This document shows, piece by piece, positions 52,795 to 61,377 of a stretch of DNA of 64,000 nt; positions within the stretch are counted from its first letter, which is position 1, and each line of letters opens with the position of its first letter. The stretch spans positions 61,181 to 125,180 of the forward strand of contig CAZUSO010000003.1 in assembly GCA_964622775.1 (NCBI GenBank), read 5' to 3'. The notes under the pieces were generated by a model. It was not told the origin of the DNA. It did no database searches and was given only the letters and a program-made list of their open reading frames with translations. The DNA comes from CAZUSO01 sp964622775. Its GTDB lineage: Bacteria > Bacteroidota > Bacteroidia > Chitinophagales > Chitinophagaceae. The translations under genes were made by a program, and so were the position numbers.

Positions 52795-53169
52795 CTAATA
52801 ATAGGGGACATCCTACATTGTGGCATTACATCTTTGCTGGTGTTTTTACCAACAATGAAAATACAGCGTTATCCTTATAATGCACCGGAGCGGATAACAA
52901 AGGATGTGTTCCAAATTGTCGAATGACAACGACATCAATCCTGATATAGAATTATAATGCTCCCTGACTTTGTTGCAACGAGTATATGATTGATTTTCAA
53001 TATAGCAATTCAAGTGTTCAATATTGTAAATTTACCTGATAATCAGTGTAGATGCGAGTTTGAGATAATGGCGTTATTTTTATCAATATTATCAATTGTT
53101 TGATTTTTCGTACAGACAACTTCGCAGGTGTAGTATTTTGAAGGACTTCCCTACAGATGCATTTACCCC
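52795..53169. other. Intergenic region with repeat fragments
   Basis: 375 bases. GCTGGTGTTTTTACCAACAA (52836-52855) belongs to the same short repeat as 2894-2918 and 59660-59685. At 52903-52922, GGATGTGTTCCAAATTGTCG resembles the MITE end GGGTGCATCCCAAATTGTCG (16 of 20), possibly a decayed end. No gene is seen. Confidence 0.45.
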
Positions 53170-53589
53170 TTAATTTTCCGCTCTCGTTTTCCCCTTAAAA
53201 TATATGGCGAAGATCAGGGATAACCATCCGGCAATCATCAGTACACCGCCAACCGGCGTAATTAGCCCTAATTTGCCCAAACCAATATCAGATGTGGATT
53301 TCAGCCCTACCAGCAAGTAAATGGAGCCGGAAAACAAGAGGGTGCCTAGGATAAATAGCCATGTAGCACGCTTTATCCAGGTATTGGGGAAGGCACCAAA
53401 CAGGATGCCGGCAATGGCCAGCGCAAAACTGTGATACAATTGATAGCGAACCGCGGTCTCGTAAGATTCCAGTAGTGTCGGCTCCAGTTTTCCGCGAAGC
53501 GCATGGGCACCCATAGCGCCTGAAATCACACCAATAGCTGCAAAGAGGAACGCAGCGGTCAGCGCTGGTTTATAAACATTTTTAGTCAT
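53170..53589 (-). CDS. DUF423 membrane protein
   Basis: 139 residues, four hydrophobic segments: ALTAAFLFAAIGVISGAMGA, HSFALAIAGILFGAFPN, ATWLFILGTLLFSGSIYLLV and KLGLITPVGGVLMIAGWLSL. The opening GAMGAHALRGKLEPTLLESY and YETAVRYQLYHSFAL are hallmarks of DUF423. A small inner membrane protein of unknown role. It has no close operon partners: the exonuclease is convergent, and the lectin gene is divergent. Confidence 0.92.
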   Translation of the reverse strand: MTKNVYKPALTAAFLFAAIGVISGAMGAHALRGKLEPTLLESYETAVRYQLYHSFALAIAGILFGAFPNTWIKRATWLFILGTLLFSGSIYLLVGLKSTSDIGLGKLGLITPVGGVLMIAGWLSLIFAIYFKGKTRAEN

Positions 53590-53820
53590 ACAACAGGAAA
53601 TGCTTTAGGCAAAAAAGAATTTGCGAAGGTAGTCAATTATAAATTGTCAATTACGAATCCTGGTACATACGGGATTATGAATGAGGATGTGATTACGAAT
53701 TGTCAATGCCATGCTTGAATTTTGTCAGACTGTCAATGAATGATTCCTAAGTTTGTCAATAACTCAAAGTTCATACCCCTATAAAGATGTAGGGTAGGGC
53801 TTAATAAGCATCTGGATTTT
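53590..53820. repeat. TTACGAATTGTCAATT-type repeats and upstream box of lectin gene 1
   Basis: Two copies of the short repeat stand at 53632-53659 (TCAATTATAAATTGTCAATT, then ACGAAT) and 53691-53707 (TTACGAATTGTCAATGC). A box shared with lectin gene 2 lies at 53774-53796 and is listed separately. No gene is present between 53590 and 53960. Confidence 0.5.
53774..53796 (+). promoter_or_regulatory. Shared upstream box of the lectin genes, copy 1
   Basis: TACCCC, then TATAAAGATGTAGG, then GTA. The 14-base core (53780-53793) is identical to 56844-56857 upstream of the second lectin gene, with CCCC before it in both. This copy is also an interrupted palindrome (ACCCCTA with TAGGGT). It lies 27 bases upstream of a -7 box (53821-53828), a fitting place for an activator site. 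Confidence 0.5.
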
Positions 53821-53828
53821 TAACTTTG
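53821..53828 (+). promoter_or_regulatory. Bacteroidota -7 box of lectin gene 1
   Basis: TAACTTTG, perfect TAnnTTTG, 132 bases before the ATG at 53961. No TTTG at -33, which fits an activator-dependent promoter together with the box just upstream. Confidence 0.45.
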
Positions 53829-53960
53829 TCCGTATAAAATGATTGTTTTTATTGTAAAAATGAATTACCAATATAAAAATAAGTTTATTTTCCGGGATGT
53901 GCTTTTCCAACCTTTTTTAACCCTGAATAGTCTTTCTGTAATAACCACGTACGACATAAA

Positions 53961-55928
53961 ATGCCGCAAACAATGAGATATAAATTTCCCGTTTTATTAT
54001 TCCTGCTAATCAATAGCTTCACCACTAAGCAATCATTTTCCCAGAGCTTTAATTACGAATTAAGCGGTACTCCTGTGGATATCACCGGATGGGATATGGG
54101 CGCTCAAAGTAGTATCAATGGAGACCATATAGAGTTGACACAGCCTATTGGAAACCAAGCGGGCTATATTTATTATGCAACACAATCAACACTTACGGAA
54201 TGTTCCCAGTTTACGGTAACTTTTGATTTTTCGATTACCAACAGCAGTTCGCCGACAGCCGATGGGATTGCATTCTGGTATATCCAGAATCCTCCTTCCG
54301 GATTTACTTCGGGTGGCGGAATAGGTCTGCCCAATAACCCGAATGGCTTGTTGCTGTTACTGGATACCTATAATAATAACGGCTTCCCGGATGATAATCC
54401 TTTAGTCTCCTTGCGACGGCTGGATGGCACTTCAAATTATGACGAAGGCACAACTACCGGACAAGTTGTGCCGGATGAAACTTACCAGACATTTATTGCT
54501 GACGGAAGCTGGCATACCTGTACGCTGACCTATTACTATGGTGATATTACGGTGGCATTTGACGGCAATCCGCCTTTAATGTCGGGCAATGTTGATCTGA
54601 GCGGACTGAGCGGATACTTTGGATTTTCAGCAGGTACCGGCGCCCTGTATTCTTTACAGTCTATCCGTAATGTTTCCATCATAGGTGCACCTATTCCTCC
54701 CCCTCCGGGAGTAGCCGACTTAACATATTGTCTTAATGAGCCTGCATCTCCTTTGACTGCCGAAGGCGATAACCTTCACTGGTACACGGTTCCGACAGGG
54801 GGTACAGAATTGCCCGGCGCACCAACGCCTGCAACAAATAACCCTGGTACCTTTACCTGGTATGTCAGTCAGGAGATTACGGGATGTAATATTGAGAGCG
54901 AGCGTGCTACCATCAACGTGACGGTGTCAACGCCCCCTCCTCCTGTTGTAAATTACCAGACTGCTTATTGTGTGAATGATATTGCCACGCCTTTTGCCGT
55001 AACGGGTGGTAATCCGTTATGGTACACTACTGCTTCGGGTGGATCAGGTAGTCCTGTTGCTCCGACAGTGAGTACGGAAAGCCCGGGAACTTATACCTGG
55101 TATGTCAGCCAGGTTGTTGATGGTTGTGAAAGCCTGGAGCGAACTCCCGTAACCGTTACGGTGAATCCGCTTCCGGCTATCGTAATTCCTGATGATCACA
55201 TTACGGTTTGTCTCACGGATTCTATTGACCTGCCGGTGGATGTGCTTCCTGATCTCTCCTATACATTTTTATGGTCGCCTGCCACGGGTCTGCAATCTGA
55301 AACGATTGGATATAACCGGTTTTTTATGCCTGACATGGGGGTTTACAATTACCTGATAACGGCCACTTCTCCATCCGGTTGTGTGGATACGCAGTCACTT
55401 ATCATAGAAGTTATGGGACAGTTTTCACTTGTAGATGTCAGCCCCGATACAACGATCAATTATGGCGATAAGATTCAGTTGCATGCCTCGGGCGCATTAT
55501 ATTATCAATGGAGTCCTCCGCGATGGATGACATTTCCCTCGGATATTGCACCCTGGGTAGCACCTTTGGAAACTACAACCTATTCCGTAGTCGGAATTAA
55601 TGAATTTGGCTGCAGGGACACGGCCACCGTAAAAGTAACCGTAAAATATGAGCCGGGGGAAATGCTCCCCAGCGCCTTCTCTCCAAACGGAGACGGGCTG
55701 AATGACCGGTTTCGCATCGAAAACTTAGGGGAGGAAAAGATGCTGCAATTTACAATTTTCAACCGCTGGGGTCAACAGGTTTATGATGATCCCGGTAACA
55801 ACATCGGATGGGATGGTACCTTTGAAGGTAAGGATGCCCCGGTAGCTGTATATAATTACATCATCCGCCTGTCTTCGCCTCAGGGCTATGTAAGAATGAT
55901 GAAGGGTACAGTAACGCTGGTACGATAA
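53961..55928 (+). CDS. Secreted lectin-domain protein with T9SS type B C-terminal domain, paralog 1
   Basis: 655 residues (a second in-frame ATG four codons later is equally possible). A signal peptide is followed by an L-type lectin-like domain (about 30-240; CSQFTVTFDFSITNSS, ADGIAFWYIQNPPSGF, GGGIGLPNNPNGLLLLLDTY, HTCTLTYYYGDITVAFDGNP), then two Ig-like repeats (about 250-330 and 335-410; each with WYVSQ...GC), a beta-rich stretch, and the sorting domain (MLPSAFSPNGDGLNDRF, FTIFNRWGQQVYDD, VAVYNYIIRLSS, GTVTLVR). Likely exported by type IX secretion and attached to the cell surface as a glycan-binding adhesin. Strongly similar to the gene at 57146. Confidence 0.92.
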   Translation: MPQTMRYKFPVLLFLLINSFTTKQSFSQSFNYELSGTPVDITGWDMGAQSSINGDHIELTQPIGNQAGYIYYATQSTLTECSQFTVTFDFSITNSSSPTADGIAFWYIQNPPSGFTSGGGIGLPNNPNGLLLLLDTYNNNGFPDDNPLVSLRRLDGTSNYDEGTTTGQVVPDETYQTFIADGSWHTCTLTYYYGDITVAFDGNPPLMSGNVDLSGLSGYFGFSAGTGALYSLQSIRNVSIIGAPIPPPPGVADLTYCLNEPASPLTAEGDNLHWYTVPTGGTELPGAPTPATNNPGTFTWYVSQEITGCNIESERATINVTVSTPPPPVVNYQTAYCVNDIATPFAVTGGNPLWYTTASGGSGSPVAPTVSTESPGTYTWYVSQVVDGCESLERTPVTVTVNPLPAIVIPDDHITVCLTDSIDLPVDVLPDLSYTFLWSPATGLQSETIGYNRFFMPDMGVYNYLITATSPSGCVDTQSLIIEVMGQFSLVDVSPDTTINYGDKIQLHASGALYYQWSPPRWMTFPSDIAPWVAPLETTTYSVVGINEFGCRDTATVKVTVKYEPGEMLPSAFSPNGDGLNDRFRIENLGEEKMLQFTIFNRWGQQVYDDPGNNIGWDGTFEGKDAPVAVYNYIIRLSSPQGYVRMMKGTVTLVR

Positions 55929-55994
55929 ATCAGGATGAAAATTCGGTTCAACAGCTTAGGGTGATCTTGTTGGTTCGTTTGCCGATCAAATACT

Positions 55995-56522
55995 TTAATG
56001 GTTGCTATCCTGAAAAAACTGTTCCCGGATAAGGCGGGCAAAACCTTCTGTGGTGATGCCGGCGGTATTTACGATGAGGTCGGCCTGTAGATAATATGCC
56101 TTTCTTTGCTCATAAAGTGTCTGTAGGATACCTTCCGGCTCTCCTCCTGCGAACAAGGGTCTTTCTTCTGTCTGTGCTGTACTGATACGTCGGACGAGCT
56201 CATTTAAAGGAGTATCCAAAAAAATGACCTTGCCGATTCTTTTCATGACATCCATATTATCATGGAAATACGGAGTTCCTCCGCCGGTGGCTACGATGAC
56301 GCTTTGACCTTGCAGAGGTATCAGCATCTGAAGCGCCTCCTGTTCCATTATCCGGAAGTGGACTTCCCCCTGTGCAAACAAGTCAGTAATGGAAAGGCCG
56401 GTATTGCTTTCAATCATTTGATCCATATCAATAGAGGGGCATTGAAAATATACTGCCAGTTGTTGCATCCAGTAGGTTTTCCCGCTGGCGGGCATTCCGG
56501 TTAAAAACAGCATTTGATTCAT
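55995..56522 (-). CDS. aroK: Shikimate kinase
   Basis: 175 residues. Phosphorylates shikimate with ATP in the aromatic amino acid pathway. Walker A is LTGMPASGKTYWMQQLA; DMDQMIESNTGLSITDLFA and GEVHFRIMEQEALQML hold the shikimate-binding Asp and Arg; IVATGGGTPYFHDNMDVMKR is the GGG loop; the lid Arg lies in TEERPLFAG. It stands alone on the minus strand between the two lectin genes, the first of which converges on it. Normal length. Confidence 0.95.
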   Translation of the reverse strand: MNQMLFLTGMPASGKTYWMQQLAVYFQCPSIDMDQMIESNTGLSITDLFAQGEVHFRIMEQEALQMLIPLQGQSVIVATGGGTPYFHDNMDVMKRIGKVIFLDTPLNELVRRISTAQTEERPLFAGGEPEGILQTLYEQRKAYYLQADLIVNTAGITTEGFARLIREQFFQDSNH

Positions 56523-56836
56523 CAGTAAAAGGTTATTTGTTTTTTAAGTTTATCTGGAACGTGGGGCATGTCCGGTTTGTTGTGGATTACAAAGAGTAGC
56601 GGGTTAATAAATCCGTCAAGATAAATCCCTCTATTCGGGGAACGATACTACGGTCGTTTACGCTTATTTTTTAAAAAGATAATATGGATTTCCACAGATA
56701 TTATCACTGATGTTTTACTGCAATTTTTATTAAGCAAATTTATCTTTATTATTTGTACTAAAAAATACGAGCATGTGGGATTTATTTTTAAAAATTACCT
56801 GCTCAGGATCCTTTCCCTTTATTTTTTTGACAGTAT
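56523..56836. other. Intergenic region, no gene
   Basis: Upstream part of the 623-base spacer between aroK and lectin gene 2. AT-rich; no reading frame, RNA gene or strong hairpin is recognised. Confidence 0.45.
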
Positions 56837-56858
56837 TTCCCCATATAAAGATGTAGGT
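56837..56858 (+). promoter_or_regulatory. Shared upstream box of the lectin genes, copy 2
   Basis: TTCCCCA then TATAAAGATGTAGG (56844-56857), identical in its 14-base core to copy 1 at 53780-53793. It lies 288 bases before the ATG at 57146 and about 32 bases before TATATTTT (56890-56897), a near match to the -7 box. Confidence 0.5.
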
Positions 56859-57145
56859 TTTATTATACAGGATGGTTGATAATTGATCTTATATTTTTCA
56901 AATGGATTACTGCCCGTTGGCGTTGCAGACACGCGAAATGGTTGTCTTTCAGCTATTGAGTATCATAGTTTTCAATGGAATTAAAAGATGGTGTGGCATG
57001 AGTATTTTTTTGTTAGCATTGCAATGTTAGAAAACATTCTTTAGTTTTACTTCCGGTTTTTGAAAATTCCGCTTCCAACGATTTGGGAGTAATGGGATGT
57101 CTTGTTAGAAGATACCAATTTTGAAAATAAAAAATATTGCTATAA

Positions 57146-59605
57146 ATGATGAGGTTTAAATGTTACGCTTTACTCCTTTTTTTAATCCCGGGACTGGGTG
57201 TTACAGATTCTTTGGGTCAGGGTTTTGACTATCAGTTGACCGGTAACCCTGTGGATATTACGGGCTGGGAAATAGGAGCCCAAAGTAGTGTCAATGGCGA
57301 TCATATAGAGTTAACTCAGGCTGTCGGTTCACAGGCCGGCTATATTTATTATGCTACGCCTTCCACTTTGACGGAATGCTCGCAGTTTACGGTAACCTTT
57401 GATTTTTCAATCACCAACAGCAGTTTCCCGACTGCCGACGGAATTGCCTTCTGGTATATTCAAAATCCGCCTTCCGGCTTTACGTTAGGCGGTGGCATCG
57501 GCTTACCTAATAACCCTAACGGCTTGCTATTGGTTTTGGATACCTATAATAATAACGGCTTCCCCGACGACAACCCTTTGATCTCCCTGCGTTTGTTGGA
57601 TGGCACTTCCAATTATGACGAAGGCAGTACTACCGGGCAAATTGTCCCCGATCAAACCTACCAGTCCTTCATTGCAGATGGCAACTGGCATACCTGTACG
57701 CTGACTTATTACTATGGTGATATTAGCGTGGCTTTTGATGGTAATCCTCCCATAATGACCGGAAACGTGGATCTGAGCGGCCTGAACGGGTATTTTGGAT
57801 TTTCTGCCGGAACAGGCGCCCTGTATGCGTTACAGTCTATTCGTAATGTGTCTATATTAGGTGCTCCCATTCCATCTCCTCCCGGCATAGAAGATGTAAC
57901 CTATTGCCTTAATGAAACTGCTGCTCCCTTAACTGCAGATGGCGATAATCTTCATTGGTACACGGTGCCGACAGGAGGCACAGAACTCCCGGAAGCGCCC
58001 ACACCGGCTACCAATAATCCGGGCACATTTACCTGGTACGTAAGCCAGGAAATTACGGGATGCAATATCGAAAGCGAGCGTGCTGAAATTAATGTCACTG
58101 TTACCACTCCGCCTAATCCGCCTAACGTAAGCTATCAACCCACTTATTGCATGAATGAAGACTTTATGCCTTTTGTGGTGAATGGCTCTAATCCTTTGTG
58201 GTACACCTCCGCAACCGGTGGTACCGGTGTTCCCGATGCGCCTGAAGTCAACACGTCGGAACCGGGTACTTACACCTGGTATGTGAGCCAGACCATCAAC
58301 GGTTGCGAAAGCATTGAACGCACACCGGTAACTGTAACGGTTTTCCCGGCGCCGGAAGCAGGATTCGATTACACCATACATTACGGTTGTGCTCAGGACA
58401 CGGTAATATTCTCTAATACCTCGATCAATTCCACCGGATATTCCTGGAATTTTGGCGACAATGGCCCCCTGAACACAACGGCTAATCCTACGCATATCTA
58501 TACTGCCCAGGGACTGTACAATGTGAAGTTGGTTGCGCAATCCAATAATTGCTATGACAGCATGCAGGTTCAGATTGATTTAACTCACCCCTTGTCTGCA
58601 AGCTTTTATGTAAGCGATGATACGGTTTGTGCCGGGACTGCTGTCGCCTTCACCAGTTTTTCCACTGTAGATACCGTAAACGGCATCCTGCCTCAGTTCT
58701 ATTGGGATCTGGGTGATGGAAATAATGCTACCGGCTCATCAACTTTTTCACACAGCTATGACGAAGCAGGAACTTATACAGTCAAGCTGATTATCACAGA
58801 CGGCGTTCCCTGCCGGGATACCGCTACTCAGGTTATTGTAGTGGATCCCTTTGCAGAGATAAAGATCACGCAAAGCGACAGCCTGATATGTACCGGAGAT
58901 AATATTACTTATATGGCAGAATATACCCCTTACGGATTGCAGTACCTGAAATGGGAATTTAGTGATAATGGGGATACTGCTATAGATATTAATCCGGTTC
59001 ATCATGCTTATGACCAGCCGGGGAACTTCGAAGTAACGGTTACCGGTTACTATCGTTCCTGCCCCAATGTTTTTGATGAGACCATCCTTGCGGTGAATCC
59101 GATGCCAATTATCAATTTGGGAAATGATGATTCGCTCTGCTTCCATGGAGAGCCGATTGTTTTAATTGACAGTAATTATATACTCGCAAACGATGCGCAA
59201 TGGAAATGGAGTACTGGTGATACCACCAGCTTTTTGGTAGTGCGTCATCATGGCGAATATCGCGCAACCGTTACCATAGGCGGATGTAGCAGTTCGGACG
59301 AAGTGAAAATTTACAAAGACTGCTATATCGATATCCCCAATTCCTTTACGCCAAACAATGATGGCGTGAACGATTATTTTTTACCGAGACAATTGCTCTC
59401 GGAAGGCATCGTCAGTTTTCACATGCAGGTTTTCAACCGCTGGGGGCAGTTGATATTTGAGACAAGACAACGCGATGGGCGCGGCTGGGATGGCCGGCTT
59501 AACGGCAATGACCAGCCTGTCGGCGTTTATATTTACCTCATTGATGTGGTTACAAAAAACGGACGTGTGGAGCATTACAATGGAAATGTGACCTTGCTGA
59601 GGTAG
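57146..59605 (+). CDS. Secreted lectin-domain protein with PKD domains and T9SS type B C-terminal domain, paralog 2
   Basis: 819 residues. It has the same N-terminal plan as the gene at 53961: signal peptide (CYALLLFLIPGLGVTDSLGQ), L-type lectin-like domain (about 25-235) and two Ig-like repeats (about 245-410), nearly identical in sequence. It then differs by three PKD domains (SINSTGYSWNFGDNGPL; PQFYWDLGDGNNATGSSTFS; YLKWEFSDNGDTAIDI) before the sorting domain (IPNSFTPNNDGVNDYFLPRQ, MQVFNRWGQLIFET, PVGVYIYLIDVV, GNVTLLR). Likely a longer surface-exposed variant of the same adhesin. The two genes arose by duplication with change of the stalk. Confidence 0.92.
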   Translation: MMRFKCYALLLFLIPGLGVTDSLGQGFDYQLTGNPVDITGWEIGAQSSVNGDHIELTQAVGSQAGYIYYATPSTLTECSQFTVTFDFSITNSSFPTADGIAFWYIQNPPSGFTLGGGIGLPNNPNGLLLVLDTYNNNGFPDDNPLISLRLLDGTSNYDEGSTTGQIVPDQTYQSFIADGNWHTCTLTYYYGDISVAFDGNPPIMTGNVDLSGLNGYFGFSAGTGALYALQSIRNVSILGAPIPSPPGIEDVTYCLNETAAPLTADGDNLHWYTVPTGGTELPEAPTPATNNPGTFTWYVSQEITGCNIESERAEINVTVTTPPNPPNVSYQPTYCMNEDFMPFVVNGSNPLWYTSATGGTGVPDAPEVNTSEPGTYTWYVSQTINGCESIERTPVTVTVFPAPEAGFDYTIHYGCAQDTVIFSNTSINSTGYSWNFGDNGPLNTTANPTHIYTAQGLYNVKLVAQSNNCYDSMQVQIDLTHPLSASFYVSDDTVCAGTAVAFTSFSTVDTVNGILPQFYWDLGDGNNATGSSTFSHSYDEAGTYTVKLIITDGVPCRDTATQVIVVDPFAEIKITQSDSLICTGDNITYMAEYTPYGLQYLKWEFSDNGDTAIDINPVHHAYDQPGNFEVTVTGYYRSCPNVFDETILAVNPMPIINLGNDDSLCFHGEPIVLIDSNYILANDAQWKWSTGDTTSFLVVRHHGEYRATVTIGGCSSSDEVKIYKDCYIDIPNSFTPNNDGVNDYFLPRQLLSEGIVSFHMQVFNRWGQLIFETRQRDGRGWDGRLNGNDQPVGVYIYLIDVVTKNGRVEHYNGNVTLLR

Positions 59606-59962
59606 AGGGCTCTGGTGTTCTTACTTCTGAATTTTTACTTTTACTTCTCCTCCACGCCGACTGGCGTTTTCACTAACAACAAAATGGGAAATCCATGCTG
59701 CACGCAGAACAGTTTTACGCATGGGTTTTCGCACAAAGACATGAAGATTTTTCCCCGGTGATTGTTGCAGATTCTTATCTTGTTCCCTATTCACCCATCT
59801 CTTCCATGCGCATCTTTTTAGCCCAAATCCTTTTTTATCATTCCGTTAAAACAAAGCGGGCTAACTTTATAGGCAAATTAATCTACAGGTCATAATTGGA
59901 AATTTTCCAGGTTCCATTTTGACAAATGGAAACGATGATCTGCCCAGTAAATTGCTTAAACT
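59606..59962. other. Intergenic region with short repeat
   Basis: 357 bases. ACTGGCGTTTTCACTAACAA (59660-59679) is a copy of the short repeat at 2894-2918 and 52836-52861. No gene or full promoter is recognised. Confidence 0.45.
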
Positions 59963-61336
59963 ATGTCCACTTACCTTAATTCCGTAAATCCTTATAACAA
60001 TGAAACTATCCGCCGGTATCTCGTTGATGACAAGGCCGGCATCCGGAAAAAATTAGCGCAATCAAAAGCCGCTTTTGAAAAATGGAGCCACATCTCCCCT
60101 CGCCAGCGGGCAGCATATCTGAAAGCTGTTTCCGATTATTTATTAAAAAACAAGCACCGTCTGGCGGAGGTTGCCACACTGGAAATGGGTAAGCCCATAG
60201 CACAAAGCCTTTCGGAACTTGAAAAAAGCGCCGGCGCACTGAAGTATTATTCAGAAAACGGCACACGTTTTTTAGAGGAAGAAATAGTTTCTACAGAAGC
60301 TCAGAAAGCTTATGTGACCTTTCAGCCACTCGGCACGGTTTTAGCCATTATGCCCTGGAATTTCCCTTACTGGCAGGTGTTTCGGGCTATGGGGCCGGCG
60401 CTGATGGCCGGAAATACCCTGGTGCTCAAGCATGCTTCCAATGTGACCGGATGTGCATTAGAGATGGAAAAGGCGCTGGATGAAGCCGGTGTGCCCGCTC
60501 ATGTTTTTCAAACCCTCGTAGTTCCTGCTTCGGATGTTGCGGACATCATTGCCGATCCTGTGGTGAAAGCCGTAACCTTTACAGGAAGCACTTCGGCCGG
60601 GGCGCAGGTTGCTGCAACGGCAGCTTCTCACCTGAAAAAACAGGTGCTGGAACTGGGCGGCAGCGATGCCTATCTTATTCTGGAAGATGCTGATCTGCCC
60701 AAAGCGGTAGAACTGTGCGTGCAGTCCCGGCTGAATAATACCGGACAAAGCTGTATCAATGCCAAACGCTTTGTGGTGGTCAAAGAACATGTGCACACAT
60801 TTGCCACGCAAATGGCCCTGCAAATGCAGCAGCGAAAAATGGGCGACCCGATGGATGCGGCCACACAGCTTGGCCCGATGGCGCGCTTAGATCTGCGTAC
60901 GGAATTGCATAAGCAGGTAGAGCAAAGCATAGCTATGGGTGCCGAACTGATTTGTGGCGGCATTATCCCGGACGGACCGGGCGCCTTTTACCCGCCCACG
61001 GTGCTGACCGGGGTAAAAAAAGGAATGCCGGCCTATGATGAAGAGTTATTCGGGCCGGTTGCCGCCGTTATTGAAGCGGAAGATGAAGCCGATGCCATTC
61101 GCATAGCTAATGATTCTGTTTTCGGGCTGGGCGGAGCGGTCTTTTCCCGCGATATCGAACGTGCTGAAAAAATAGCCGCAGAGCAAATAGAGGCAGGCAG
61201 TGTGTTTGTAAATGATTATGTACGCTCCGACGCACGGCTTCCTTTTGGTGGAATTAAACAAAGCGGTTATGGCCGTGAGCTGAGCTACTATGCTATCCGG
61301 GAATTTGTAAATATTAAAACCATCAGCGTGAAATAA
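59963..61336 (+). CDS. NAD(P)-dependent aldehyde dehydrogenase (succinate-semialdehyde type)
   Basis: 457 residues. PWNFPYWQVFRAMGPALMAG and LVLKHASNVTGCALEMEKAL form the cofactor fold; VTFTGSTSAGAQVAATAA and LELGGSDAYLILEDADLPKA hold the general-base Glu; NNTGQSCINAKRFVVVKE holds the catalytic Cys; and EELFGPVAAVIEAEDEADAI, SVFVNDYVRSDARLPFGGIK complete the family pattern. The overall form (short N-terminus, NTGQSCINAKRF) fits the Sad/GabD-like group acting on succinate semialdehyde, but related aldehydes cannot be excluded. Convergent with mgtE. Confidence 0.92.
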   Translation: MSTYLNSVNPYNNETIRRYLVDDKAGIRKKLAQSKAAFEKWSHISPRQRAAYLKAVSDYLLKNKHRLAEVATLEMGKPIAQSLSELEKSAGALKYYSENGTRFLEEEIVSTEAQKAYVTFQPLGTVLAIMPWNFPYWQVFRAMGPALMAGNTLVLKHASNVTGCALEMEKALDEAGVPAHVFQTLVVPASDVADIIADPVVKAVTFTGSTSAGAQVAATAASHLKKQVLELGGSDAYLILEDADLPKAVELCVQSRLNNTGQSCINAKRFVVVKEHVHTFATQMALQMQQRKMGDPMDAATQLGPMARLDLRTELHKQVEQSIAMGAELICGGIIPDGPGAFYPPTVLTGVKKGMPAYDEELFGPVAAVIEAEDEADAIRIANDSVFGLGGAVFSRDIERAEKIAAEQIEAGSVFVNDYVRSDARLPFGGIKQSGYGRELSYYAIREFVNIKTISVK

Positions 61337-61377
61337 AGCATATAGTGGAAAATGCATTCATGTTGTACAGATCCGGC

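Noticed and set aside
52903..52922. Third end of the MITE-like family
   Set aside because: Only 16 of 20 bases match and no inverted partner is found within 400 bases; kept only as a possible decayed end.
57929..58540. Minus-strand frame of 203 codons inside lectin gene 2
   Set aside because: Shadow of the Ig-like and PKD coding region; no recognisable content.
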